A stretch of DNA of 64,000 bases from Chaenocephalus aceratus (taxonomy: Eukaryota; Chordata; Actinopteri; Perciformes; Channichthyidae): assembly GCA_023974075.1 (NCBI GenBank), contig CM043793.1, positions 3,606,001 to 3,670,000 on the forward strand, given 5' to 3'. A model generated the notes under the pieces. The model saw only the letters and a list, made by a program, of their open reading frames with translations. It did no database searches and was not told the DNA's origin. Made by a program: the position numbers and the translations under genes. The number at the start of each line of letters is the position of its first letter. Positions within the stretch are counted from its first letter, which is position 1. Positions 40,474-50,850 of the stretch are shown here, piece after piece.

Positions 40474-41720
40474 GACGTGAGGATGGCCAGCTGCTGGCCC
40501 ATGGGGCGATGGAATCTCTCGACTAGTCCTTCGCTCTGTGGTCGCAAGGGGGAGGTGCGAGTTTTGTGCATGCCCAGTTGTGTGCACATGGAGGCGAACT
40601 CGAAGTTCCTCCCCTGGTCACTATGCAGGGACTCCGGCACTCCAAACCGGCTGAACATGCCTGCCACCAGGGCATCTGCGACTGTCACTGCTTCCTGATC
40701 AGGGAGGGCATACGCCTCTGGCCATTTTGTGAAATAGTCTATGGCCGTGAGGACGTAGCGTTTACCCCTGTTTGACAGAGGTAGCGGCCCCACCACATCA
40801 ACTGCTACTCTCTCCATCGGGACCCCCATGGGAAACTGTTGAAGCGGAGTATGGGAACGACCAGGGGGGCCCTTACGAGCCATACAAGGGGCACAGCGGC
40901 GACAGTAGTCTTCGACATCCCTCCGGCACTGCCCCCAGTAGCAACCCTGGCGAAGGCGGCGGAGAGTCTTAGTGACGCCAAAATGCCCAGAGCCTGCATT
41001 CCATGCTTGGCCTTGAGTACAGCCTCTTGCAGACCCTTCGAGAGCCTCAAACTGCGACCACAGCCCCTTGGTTGCTTTGGAGAGCACTGCCACTTCCTCC
41101 CACGGTGGCCGCTGCTGCAACTCGACCCACTGCAGTACAGGCTGTAGGTCTGTGTCCAGCTCTTGCTGTTGCTTCCACTCTGCCACATCCACTGTCTGGA
41201 GCTCCTGGCAAATAACCTCTTCCACTTGCCGCGCTGCCGCACAGACGGTGTCCTCCTCCAGCAGCTCCTTTTCACGAGTCTCTCTCCTCTCACGGTAGTG
41301 GCATCCGTCGGTGGCACACGGGCGGCGGGAGAGAGCGTCTGCATTTGTATGACGCACCCCAGCCCGGTGCTCCACCATGAAGTCGAAAGCTTGGAGCTCT
41401 TCTAACCACCTGGCGACCTGCCCTTCTGGCTCCTTGAATGTCATGAGCCACTGTAATGCAGAGTGATCAGTCCTCACCGTGAACGCCTGGCCACACAGGT
41501 AGTACTTAAAGTGCCTGATGGACAGCACCACTGCCAAGAGTTCCCTGCGAGTGACGCAGTATCGTCGCTCTGCTTTGTTGAACGCCCGGCTGAAGTACGC
41601 CACCACCCGCTCCACCTCTGGTGTAGTCTGCGAGAGCACTCCTCCTACACCCACGCCACGAGTCTGTGTCCAGGGTGATTGGCAGCATGGGCTTGGCTGG
41701 GGCGAGAACCGGGGCCTCAC
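40474..41720 (-). pseudogene. Gypsy RNase H and integrase
   Basis: RNase H part: RRELLAVVLSIRHFKYYLCG and FTVRTDHSALQWLMTFKEPE. Integrase: HHCC-like finger with HFGVTKTLRRLRQGCYWGQC and CRRCAPCMARK, then the catalytic core VAVDVVGPLPLS (first Asp), LHSDQGRNFE (second Asp) and SPLRPQSEGLVERF (Glu). The integrase is cut after MGQQLAILTS at about 40474; the C-terminal domain is missing. The first RNase H Asp lies in the preceding frame, because of a frameshift at about 41650. Confidence 0.88.
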
Positions 41721-42648
41721 TCAAGGCACGCCGAAGGCTTTCTAACGCTGCTTGACATTGCTCAGTCCAAACAAAATCCCTGTCCTTCTGTAGCAGCTGG
41801 AACAGGGGTGCAGCAGTGCAAGCAAAACCCCGTACAAACTTCCTGTAGTACGAGGCCAGGCCCAGGAAACTCTTCAGCTGCTTCTGGTTGAGAGGATTAG
41901 GCCAGTCTGCGACCGCCTGCACTTTCTCTTTTAGGGTGCCGATGCCTTTGCCCCCCACTTTGTGGCCCAGGAAAGTAACCTCTCTCTGCATGAAATGGCA
42001 CGTATCTGGGTGTAGCTTCAAACCAGCGACTCTGATCCTTTCCAGCACCACTCGCAGAGATCCCAGGGCCGCCTCAAACGAGCTGCCATGCACCAGAATG
42101 TCATCCAGGTAAACCAAGCCCTGCTGACGGGGAATACCAGACAGCACCCTGTCCATCAACCGCACAAAGGTGGCAGGGGCATTACAAAGCCCAAAACTGA
42201 GGACCTTGAACTGCCACAGCCCCCGCCCGGTGCAGAAAGCAGTTTTTGGTCTGGCCTCTGGGGCAAGAGGGACCTGGTAATACCCACTGCGGAGGTCCAA
42301 GGAAGAGCATCAAGACGACCAGGAGACCGGGTCCAGGGACTCATCAAGGTGGGGGAGGGGATATGAATCCTTCTTGGTGACCCCGTTCACCGGCCTGTAG
42401 TCTGAGCACAGCCGCCAGCCACCTGTCTTCTTTGGGATCATGACTACAGGTGCTGCCCGTGGGCCGGAGGGCTCGATGATGTCTGCCTGCAGCATGCTCT
42501 GCACTGCCTCGTCGCAAGCCTGCTGACGGGCCAGGGGAAGCCGGCGAGGACGGCACTTGATGGGGCGCGAGTACCCTGTATCAATCTCGTGTTCTACCAG
42601 ATGAGTTCGCCCCACCTCCTGCCCTGGAACTCTATCAGCAGATGCCAC
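41640..42648 (-). pseudogene. Gypsy reverse transcriptase
   Basis: The fingers (EHEIDTGYSRPIKCRPRRLP, PRAAPVVMIPKKTGGWRLCS) lie in 42648-42310; the palm and thumb (MDLRSGYYQVPLA, LVYLDDILVHG with YLDD at 42100-42111, FLGHKVGGKGI, LKSFLGLASYYRKFVRGFAC) in 42300-41650. One frameshift near 42305 separates the two. Otherwise all motifs of Ty3/gypsy RT are present. The protease and linking region are separated from it by a Harbinger insertion. Confidence 0.88.
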
Positions 42649-42673
42649 AATTGCTCCTGCTGCTCGGGATTAA

Positions 42674-43098
42674 CGGCCCCTACACACGGCGGCGTGCGTT
42701 GCCGCTTCAACGCTTCTGCCCATTCACTTTGAATGGGGTGACGTCACGATTCGCCGAACTGCATTGTGGGAGCAAAGCGTAGCTTCTCTCGAGGTGCTCT
42801 CTGCAAAAGTAGAGCAATGTTCTACTTTTGCCGCCTCGACGGAGGCGTCAGCCAATCAAATCCCTCGTATGTAAATCTGACAGTACAAGCAGTAGCCAAT
42901 CAAACCGGGTGTATGTTGGGAGAGCCAGACCGCAGTTATTTCCCATATGTCAACAAAAGGAGGAGAAAATGATCGTGGCGGTAGGGAACATACAGGGATA
43001 CAAACCGGAGGAGCCAGGCATGGGGGGAGGAGGCAGAGACAGTGGGGGAAACTGGTAGGTTTTCGCTTGTTTGGGGAGTTTATATCCAGTGTATTTCT
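42674..43098 (+). mobile_element. Harbinger fragment with MADF exon remnant, inside gypsy pol
   Basis: Starts CGGCCCCTACACACGGCGGC after TAA (42671-42673) and matches the 1889-2350 end of the large Harbinger with more divergence: ATGGGGTGACGTCA, GCATTGTGGGAGC, CCAATCAAAC. Near 42968-43056 lies a degenerate MADF exon 1 (MIVAVGN..., donor ACTG|GTAGGT). It breaks off at about 43098, where gypsy sequence resumes; no right terminus. Confidence 0.75.
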
Positions 43099-43242
43099 GG
43101 GGCTGGGACTGGGTGGCACAGGTCGGGGGTGACAGGTGCGGAGTTGCCCTGAGTGGGCGTCAACAGGGATAGAAGCAAGGAGGGAGGATTGTTTACAGTT
43201 TCTAGGGTACCCACTGGGTGCGTAGGGGGTCTCCCAGAAGGT

Positions 43243-43620
43243 TCAGCAGGGGTGTGGATATGGGTCATAGTGATCACAGTGGAAGCTCACTGTGCCTGCT
43301 TGAAGATCCAGGTGGCAACCAGTCGCCCTCAAAAAGTCCAAACCCAGAATACACGGGTCCTGCACTTCTGCTATCCACACAGGATGCTGCACTTTAACTT
43401 CCCCCACCGACACAATCAGCATGTCTTTTCCTTTCATAGGTGCCAGCTCTCCCGTAACTGTGCGTATACGGACCACTGTCGGTTGAAATTGAGTCCCACT
43501 GGGCAACACATCTGCTCTCACCAGGGTTACTGTCGAGCCTGTGTCCAACAGTGCAGTGCAGGGAACCCCTTCCACAGTGACAGGGACATAATAATAATAA
43601 TGACAGGGACATAATAATAA
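43243..43620 (-). pseudogene. Gypsy aspartic protease
   Basis: On minus PVTVEGVPCTALLDTGSTVT has the D-T-G-S active site; LVRADVLPSG, VWIAEVQDPCILGLDFLRAT (the G-L-D-F flap/core motif) and GCHLDLQAGTVSFH follow. About 110 residues, as usual for retroviral-type proteases, which act as dimers. A (TAATAA)-rich microsatellite at 43588-43635 lies just upstream and distorts the link to gag. Confidence 0.85.
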
Positions 43621-43699
43621 TATAATAATAATAATCCCCACCACCAGCACAGCCCACCGCGACGACAGGCTCCAAGCATGTGCTGTCATCTTCTTCAGG

Positions 43700-44752
43700 A
43701 GGGAGTAGAGTCTGGCTTCCCCGGCTGTGCTGTCGGGCTCCTTCCTCGGATGTGTGTGTTGGTGGTGGCAATAAGGTTGGGGGGTTTTTGGGCCTGGCTC
43801 CGCATCTTCCCCTTTATATCCTTTCCCTGGGCCTGGTGTGCCTTGGGGCAGTCTCTGGCCAAATGTCCTGGCTGACCAGGGGCGCCGCCAGGGATTTTGG
43901 GACTACGCTTAGCTAACAGACTAATTTCCACCACTCATGGACCACACCCACCTTTTCTTTTGAAAAACTGGGTGACATACTGTCGCCCTTTAGTCCCCCT
44001 CTCTTGTCTTTCTCTCCTTTATTTTCTTTCTTGAAAGTCTGACTTTGTTGGTCGTTGAGACATAGTTCACACGTAAGTACTAGCATCCCTCCTCACATGC
44101 TCTCACTCTCTGCTAGAAAGGGCCGGTGCCGCACAGCGTTTGGAGGCAGGACCAAACCATTACATGTAAATAGAGGGGGTGTTTGATGCTTTGGATAATT
44201 AACTTTTGGAAGAAAATAAGTAAATTAATCGTAAGTTTAGTGAGTACATCATCAATATGACGTTATATTAATGTTAATTATTGATGATTGATGAAAGGTT
44301 ACTTAAAACATTTTTCTTGATGTTCTAAAAATGTTTGGGGCCCCTGTCAGTCACGGGCCCTTAGAATCGTCCTAACTTGTCACCCCCTTACGGCGCCCCT
44401 GTGGCTGACCACACCCCCAGCAGACTCTGGTACTTGGCCTGCGCAGCGCCATATAGATAGAATCTCTCGATATGGCGCTGGGCCTGCGTATTGGCTGCAG
44501 AGACACAGCCCTTATCAGTTCAGTCATTTCAGCAACCCATGCAGGCTTCTCCTCCTCCTCTCTACAGCTCCTCTCAGCCGGTGGACCCGCCCCTTCGCTG
44601 TTCCTAGCAGCGACACTCCACACATTCTCTCTCTCCACAGCCATCTCCAAGGCCGCCTGCAAGGACTGTGGATGCTGCAGCTGTACCTCGACCCTCAAGT
44701 CAGCAGGGAGGAGGGCCCTAATGAATTGATCCCGCGCCAGCTCACTCACTAA
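43700..44752 (-). pseudogene. Gypsy gag with zinc knuckle split by a hAT MITE
   Basis: On minus from 44749: SELARDQFIRALLPADLRVE, HPQSLQAALEMAVERENVW and TRVCWGCGQPQ up to 44402. After the insertion, GHLARDCPKAHQ continues at about 43868. The C-x2-C half of the CCHC knuckle is thus on one side of the 525-bp insertion and the H-x4-C half on the other. The N-terminal part of gag is missing (truncation at 44752). Confidence 0.85.
43877..44401. mobile_element. hAT MITE, 525 bp, in gypsy gag
   Basis: Ends CAGGGGCGCC (43877) and GGCGCCCCTG (44401), perfect 8-bp TSD TGGCTGAC (43869-43876 and 44402-44409). From ACGCTTAGCTAACAGACTAA onward it is nearly identical with 48056-48551, so it is a short version of the element at 47041-48551. 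Confidence 0.95.
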
Positions 44753-45214
44753 ATATTAAGCCTGACAAAGTACTTAACGTCTAATATATTGCTTTCCTGC
44801 AATGTTAACTATGGTTAAGCACTTATTTTAACTGATATTACACATATTAATTATACTCTTATAAGATGTATGTAGATAGCAGTGGCGAACCGTGTCTATC
44901 ACAACTGGACCTTCTGCAGACACACACATTCTATCAAGGATGTAGAATACCTTGTTGAAGGATATTCTACCCAGAGACCCAGAACAAGATCTGATTGGTT
45001 GCTTTCTTTTCTAAAACAAAACCACTGAAATGCGTAGTGCATGGTCCGAGAAGGACAAACAAATCAACGTAACGCTGTAATATTACAGATCAACAACACA
45101 GATACCATTCTCATTTATTCATTTTATATACATTTTATAACATTTTATTTATATAATTAAATCGATTTGTGTTTGTTTTATCTGAGTGTTCCAGGGTATT
45201 CTCTGAATACCTTG
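44753..45214. other. AT-rich stretch between gypsy and LINE
   Basis: No gene or element end recognised. Confidence 0.4.
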
Positions 45215-46080
45215 AAGGCCCTGACGGTTCGCCTCTTCTCTTTAACGTCTACATGCTACCACTGGCTCAGATAATGAAAAACAACAAAATAAGTTACCAT
45301 AGCTATGCAGATGACACACAAATCTACGTAACAATTTCACCAGGAGACTATTCTCCAATTCAAACACTGAGTAAGTGCATTGAACAAATCAATGACTGGA
45401 TGTGTCAGAACTTTCTCCAATTAAACAAAGATAAAACTGAGGTAATGGTTTTTGGAGCCAAGGCAGAACATTTAAAAGTTAGCGCTGAGCTTCAGTCTGC
45501 AATGTTCAAACCAACAGATAAAGCCAGAGATCTAGGTGTAGTCATGGACTCTGACCTGAGTCTCAACAGTCACATTAAAGCAGTTACTAAATCAGCCTAC
45601 TATCACCTACAGAACATATCTAGGATTAAAAGACTAATGTCACAGCAGTATCTGGAAAAACGTGTCCATGCCTTTATCTTCAGTAGACTCGACTACTGCA
45701 ATGGTGTCTTCACAGGTCTCACTAAAACATCTATTAGGAAGCTGCAGCTGATTCAGAACGCTGCTGCTCGAGTCCTCACTAACACTAAGAAAGTGGATCA
45801 CATCACTCCTGTTCTGAAGTCTTCACACTGGCTTCCTGTGTGTCAAAGAATAGATTTCAAAATACTGCTGCTGGTTTATAAAGCACTGAATGGTTTAGGC
45901 CCAAAATACATTTCTGACCTCCTGCTAAACTATGAACATCCAGATCTCTCAGGTCTTCAGGGACTGGTCAGCTTTCTGTCCCCAGAGTCAGAACTAAACA
46001 TGGAGAAGCAGCGTTCAGTTATTATGCTCCAAACATCTGGAACAAACTCCCAGAAACCTGCAGGTCCGCTGCAACTCTGA
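45215..46080 (+). pseudogene. LINE reverse transcriptase, C-terminal half
   Basis: SPLLFNVYMLPLAQIM, SYADDTQIYV (catalytic YADD), WMCQNFLQLNKDKTEVMVFG, ARDLGVVMDSDLSLNSHIKA, SRLDYCNGVFTGL, QLIQNAAARVLTNTKKVDHI and HWLPVCQRIDFKILLLVYKA lie in one frame. Typical of the L2/Rex1 side of the Jockey group. The N-terminal endonuclease is absent by 5' truncation. The C-terminus changes from the usual form after about LSPESEL, and the frame ends at TGA 46078-46080. Confidence 0.88.
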
Positions 46081-46127
46081 CTACTTTTAAATCCAGACTA
46101 AAGACTTTTCTTTTTGTCGCTGCTTTT

Positions 46128-46611
46128 AATTGAACTATTCATATCTTAGACTGCACTGTAACTTTTATCCATGTATTTTTTCTTTTTTAATGTTTTAAAT
46201 TTAAATTTAATTAATTTCTCCATGACATTTATGAGAGGGACTGCTCGAAAGTAGGATATTTGGGATATCCATCGTAGCCAGGGTTTACGATCAGTTTGTA
46301 GGTGATTTGTACTGAGGAACAAGTATCACAGCACCGACGGGTGAAAAATAGTGTTTTGGTAACACGGGGTGTTCAGGTAACACTTAAAGACTTTGTTATG
46401 GAACGCAAAGCAGAGTAGGGGGCTAGTACACCCTCCTGAGGGTCCGATTGTGGATGTCATGCGAGCATAACATGGTGAAAACAATCAGTCTGAATTAACA
46501 ATCGGGACGGAAATGTTCGCATGTCCAAAGGGAGGTTCTGAGAATAAATAAAAAATCAAGAACCGAAATAATTGAACTATTCATATCTTAGACTGCACTG
46601 TAACTTTTATC
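46128..46611. repeat. Unidentified ~400-bp block between perfect 42-bp direct repeats
   Basis: AATTGAACTATTCATATCTT and 22 further bases occur identically at 46128-46169 and 46570-46611. Between them, after about 70 bp of LINE-like UTR, lies a 300-bp sequence of mixed composition (from GAGAGGGACTGCTCGAAAGT) with no ORF and no terminal repeat that was recognised. Confidence 0.7.
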
Positions 46612-47040
46612 TTTTAATGTTTATTTTATTAGCTTTTCTTTTTAATGACTGATTTTAAATGCCATTTTCTTAATGTCTTTCATTTTTTGTTTTTCTTTTA
46701 AAGTTTCTTTTATTATCTATTACTGTTTTTGAGTGCCTTTGTCTGAGTGTCTTTCATTTTTGTAAAGCCAGTTGAATTGCCTGGTGCTGAAAGGTGCTAT
46801 ATAAATAAACTTGCCTTGCCTTGCCTTGCCGTGCCTTGCCGTGCCTTGCCTTGCCTTGCCTTGCCTTTCCTTTCCTTTCCTTGCCTTGCCTTGCCTTATA
46901 AGAAATGTGCAGAATATGACAGTTTAATGGTGGAGGTATTGATAGATGTCTTGTAATGCACTGTTGAGGAACCTGCAATCCAAGTTTTTCATTCATTGCA
47001 TAACTACACCGTAGTTGTGTATATGATGTGTCCATATCCA

Positions 47041-48551
47041 CAGGGGCGCCACCAGGGATTTTGGGCCCCATGAAAAGATATCACATTGGGCTCCACCACC
47101 AGGCCCAGGCCACGCCAACCAAGCACAATGCTGGAACCACACCTCCAGAACCCAACCCACTCATTTATGCTTTACATAACTCTACCTGTACAGGCTTGCA
47201 TCTATCTTGTAGTCCAATACTAACTGCACAATATTTACTGACACTGAGCGGTGAACATATAACACTGTGCAGACGTGCAACATTCTGCTGCAGTAGAATT
47301 CACTATTTGATGTAACACTAACATTCCTGACAATAGACCTCAATAGTCATCTTTTATGGTGTACATGCCTTTTAATAACATTTTTGAATGGAACATTCAA
47401 AAATCAAAATAAATATAACTTAAATATACATGACCTTTTAAATTAAAATAAAGTGAACATTAACACCAATATTATCATTTATAAAATGCTATAACAAAAA
47501 AAATAACATAAGCAGTAGATTTTTTTATTAAATATACCAACTACAAAATAAGCGGGTATTAAAGTGTAAACGGACAACAACACGGAAATGGAAGTGAAAA
47601 GGCCTGATGGTGTCAGAGCCTATTACCTGTTCTCAGTCTTTTTCTCATCATGCATCTGGTGTGTAGTGATCTAATATCGTTACCATAGCCTTGCCCTTTA
47701 ACAGTTATTACGAGCCCTGGCTCAGCCTTACTCACCAAGAGCCCAGCGCCTAGCCTTCTTACAGGCAAAGTCACTGATCAAGTCCTTGAAGTCCAGCTTT
47801 CTAGCCAACTGGCTTTCAATGGACAGCATGGCAAGACTGCAAAGCCTTATGGGGGGACAGGGCTGCGGAGCCTAAAGATCCTAAAGATAAAGTTGGTCCT
47901 GGCACCAGGGGGAGGGACAACTGATTTAGTATGAATACCTGCTAAAAATGTACCTGCATTTATTAAATGTCAGCTAAAAGAGCAGTGAAATGAAAAACCT
48001 CTGAATTTTCTGTGAAGATATTACAAACATTACAATTATTATTTACAATGGACTATGCTTAGCTAACAGACTAATTTCCACCACTCATGGACCACACCCA
48101 CCTTTTCTTTTGAAAAACTGGGTGACATACTGTCGCCCTTTAGTCCCTCTCTCTTGTCTTTCTCTCCTTTATTTTCTTTCTTGAAAGTCTGACTTTGTTA
48201 GTCGTTGAGACATGGTTCACACGTAAGTACTAGCATCCCTCCTCACAAGCTCTCACTCTCTGCTAGAAAGGGTTGGTGCTGCACAGCGTTTGGAGACAGG
48301 ACCAAACCATTACATGTAAATAGAGGGGGTGTTTGATGCTTTGGATAATTAACTTTTGGAAGAAAATAAGTAAATTAATCGTAAGTTTAGTGAGTACATT
48401 ATCAATATAACGTTATATTAATGTTAATTATTGATGATTGATGAAAGGTTACTTAAAACATTTTTCTTGATGTTCTAAAAATGTTTGGGGCCCCTGTCAG
48501 TCACGGGCCCTTAGAATCGTCCTAACTTTTCACCCCCTTACGGCGCCCCTG
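47041..48551. mobile_element. hAT MITE, 1511 bp (long sibling of 43877-44401)
   Basis: Ends CAGGGGCGCC (47041) and GGCGCCCCTG (48551), perfect 8-bp TSD CATATCCA (47033-47040 and 48552-48559). The right 500 bp matches the short copy; the left 1 kb is unique to it and holds no transposase. Weak ORFs inside have no domain. Confidence 0.95.
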
Positions 48552-48574
48552 CATATCCATATAGCTTCTGCCGG

Positions 48575-48865
48575 TGGGCGTGTCTGGCGTGCGACCAACA
48601 ACCAATCACATTAATCTCCCGCCCCGGAGACACAAGCACGCGGTTTGATTGGCTAGCGCTTGTACTGGCATATGATTTGATTGGCTGGCGCTTGACGCTT
48701 GAAAAGTTGAACTTCTCTCAACTTTCGAAGCGAGCAACAGAGGTAAAGCGACTCGACGGAACCACAATGCAGTCCGGCAAAGCGTGACGTCACCCCATTC
48801 AAAGTGAATGGGAAGCGTCTCCGTTGAAGCACACGACGGCACCATGTGGACGTACCGAAACACTC
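48575..48865 (-). mobile_element. Harbinger MITE fragment
   Basis: GCCGGTGGGCGTGTCTGGCG, CCAACAACCAATCACAT, CGCGGTTTGATTGGCTAGCG and GTCACCCCATTCAAAGTGAA match the family at 27993 and 42674 in the minus orientation. Ends are degraded; no TSD seen. Confidence 0.65.
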
Positions 48866-48938
48866 ATGTCTGCTCTCCTCTCAACGCCAAGGCGTTGATG
48901 CGCATGTCTAAGCCCCGCTTATTATATTATTATATTAT

Positions 48939-49000
48939 AATTTTCGAATCATAAATCTTATCGATAGATTTATGATCGATAGATTTATGATTCGAAAATT
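48939..49000. repeat. Perfect 19-bp hairpin, AT-rich
   Basis: AATTTTCGAATCATAAATC (48939-48957) and its exact reverse complement (48982-49000) flank a 24-base loop, which itself is nearly palindromic (ATCGATAGATTTATGATCGAT). No gene is adjacent. Confidence 0.85.
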
Positions 49001-49724
49001 AAAAAAGTAGGGGAGACATGTGGATATTATCCGGCTGAACAAAACGTGATCTGTCACTTCAATTTGTGTCAACCACAGACCTTGTTTCCAGCTATTTGCC
49101 AAAATCCTATGGAGAGATTGCGTTGTTTTTTGTCGAAGGAACCGGAAGGAGTTTACTTCCGGGTTTTAGGACGCGTCACTGCGGCACTCTATTGGCGGAC
49201 CTTTTAGTACATTCCAATTAAAATACAGAAAAACAAAGATTGACAGTTATACCTCATGTTAGGCAGTGCTACACGTGCTGACTCATATACACAGTAAACT
49301 ATGCTCATGAACTCTCACCTTTTTAGCCTTTTGAACTCAGTTATGCATTAAATACATTTTATACATCTTTTTAAATCATATTTATGTCTTTTAACTTTCA
49401 GAAAACATTAGCTTATTCGTATCCTATTGTTTAAACAAATTTTAGCCAGGGCTATACTTCAACAGCCGACTCACTTCCTCGGGGCTTGCTTTCAATAAGG
49501 TCCACTCAAATTCCATGTCCCGAGCCCCACCCAGGATGCATGAAAAAGCTGCTTTTACATGATATGCAATTTGCTCTGGCTCTGGTTTGAGGCAGAGCCT
49601 TGTGATGAAAACAGACTGTGAAGTTTCTTTTCTTCTATTGATACCTCCCTTGGTAGCTTGTTGTGCCATATGGAGCTAATTTCCTGCCATAACTCCACAA
49701 ACAAACTAAACAAGTTTTACAAAT
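49001..49724. other. Intergenic
   Basis: No gene or element ends recognised. A minus-strand frame at 49442-49669 is uninterrupted but has no known domain. Confidence 0.4.
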
Positions 49725-50155
49725 TGTCACAGTCTGCTTTCTCACTCACCTATTTTCTGCATTCACTTTCCTTAGTCACCTGGTAGTCACACCCTGTCTC
49801 TCTCTCACTCTGTTGCACCCATCAGCTCCATTAGTATTTAGGCCCACTTCACCTTCACCTCAGTGCCAGATCGTACTTTGCAGCATGCCAGTCTTTCCCG
49901 CATTACCCTTCAGATTGCTCTCCCGGTTTCCACCCTGCCTGTCCCTGACCAGCCTGCCTCGCCTGCTCCCTGACCCGTTCTGTACCTGCGACTCCCGTCC
50001 TGCTTTCTCCTGGAACCCTCGCCTGTCCCCGACCAGCCCTTTGCCTCCTATCTGCCGTTTTGTCTCCTACCAGCCTATTGCCTTCAATAAAGCTGATTAC
50101 CGACTATCCCTGGTTTCCCGTGTTCTGCATTTTGGTCCTCAGCTCGTTTGTGACA
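49725..50155 (+). mobile_element. Solo LTR, gypsy type, 431 bp
   Basis: Starts TGTCACAGTCTG (49725), ends TTTGTGACA (50155), with a perfect 5-bp TSD CAAAT (49720-49724 and 50156-50160). CT-rich body with CCCTGCCTGTCCCTGACC repeats, AATAAAGCTGATTACC polyadenylation signal near 50087 and GTTCTGCATTTTGG near the end. Related to 61149-61652. The proline-rich ORF through it is not a gene. Confidence 0.9.
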
Positions 50156-50368
50156 CAAATGCCTTATGATTCACTAACAAACACAGTGTGGTTTGCAAAT
50201 ACAAAACACCATCTACAAACTAATGCATTTAGTTTTGCAAATAAAAAACGTATCTATCAAATAAACACATTACATTTTTCTAATAAATCATGTTTCAGAG
50301 ACAAATTCAGCATAGGTTTAATAAGTACAACACTTTTTTTTACAAGTACAAAACGTTTCTTCTCAGGT

Positions 50369-50432
50369 CACGGAATATTACTGCCAAAAGTCACGTGAGT
50401 CACGTGACTTTTGGCAGTAATATTCTGCCGTG
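50369..50432. repeat. Long hairpin, 29-32-bp arms, 3-base loop
   Basis: CACGGAATATTACTGCCAAA...CACGTG (50369-50397) is mirrored by CACGTGACTTTTGGCAGTAA...CCGTG (50401-50432), with loop AGT and a 3-base bulge. It probably is an element end fusion. Confidence 0.85.
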
Positions 50433-50554
50433 GTTGTGCTCAGGATTTTCTCACAAATGTACACGTACACACATGCTCTGTGGACCTTGAATACTGAGGC
50501 AGACTTCATGTCAAGCTGTAAAGTTATCTTGCTGTGAGACAAAATGTTGACTGC

Positions 50555-50850
50555 CGTTTAAAGGTATATATAGTGTCTCTACTGGGACATGTCTCCATGC
50601 TTTCATGTTCAAAAAGCTCTTTATTCTTCTCATACTGCCTGTGCTGCAGCACCTCTTTTCACCCTCTGTCTGAAACCAGAGCCCAGTGTGCTCTGATTGG
50701 TTAACTGGCCGGCTCTGTTGTGATTGGTCCACTACTATTATGTCCCGGCCCTTAACCTATCAGGTACAATGTTCCGGACAGATATTCAATAGAAGCGCGA
50801 GGGATACGTAGTGATGTCACTATGTTACAGAAGTAAACAAAGGAGTCCAA
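50555..50850. repeat. T2-like MITE, minus orientation
   Basis: TTTAAAGGTATATATAGTGT at about 50559, followed by GGGACATGTCTCCATGCTTT, AAAGCTCTTTATTCTTCTCA, GCTCTGATTGGTTAACTGGC and GTTACAGAAGTAAACAAAGGAG. The same set occurs inverted at 52465-52790. TTAAAGG fits the T2/Kolobok terminus. Confidence 0.6.

Larger units (their letters stand above)
40474..44752 (-). mobile_element. Ty3/gypsy retrotransposon remnant (gag-pol), no LTRs
   Basis: On minus in order: gag with zinc knuckle (44749-43700), protease (43600-43250), RT (42648-41650), RNase H (41690-41330), integrase (41170-40474). It is interrupted by a hAT MITE (43877-44401) and a Harbinger fragment (42674-43098). Both ends are truncated and no LTR is found. 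Several frameshifts make it inactive. Confidence 0.85.
45215..46900 (+). mobile_element. L2/Rex-like LINE, 5'-truncated, with pentanucleotide tail
   Basis: RT C-terminal half (45215-46080), a 3' UTR that holds a foreign-looking 400-bp block between 42-bp direct repeats, the 3' end GGTGCTATATAAATAAACTT, and an imperfect (CTTGC)n tail at 46811-46897. The 5' end is truncated within the RT palm. Confidence 0.85.

Noticed and set aside
49813..50169. Proline-rich 118-residue ORF, and the similar one at 61302-61658
   Set aside because: Both lie completely inside solo LTRs whose ends and TSDs are defined; the proline comes from the CT-rich LTR body.
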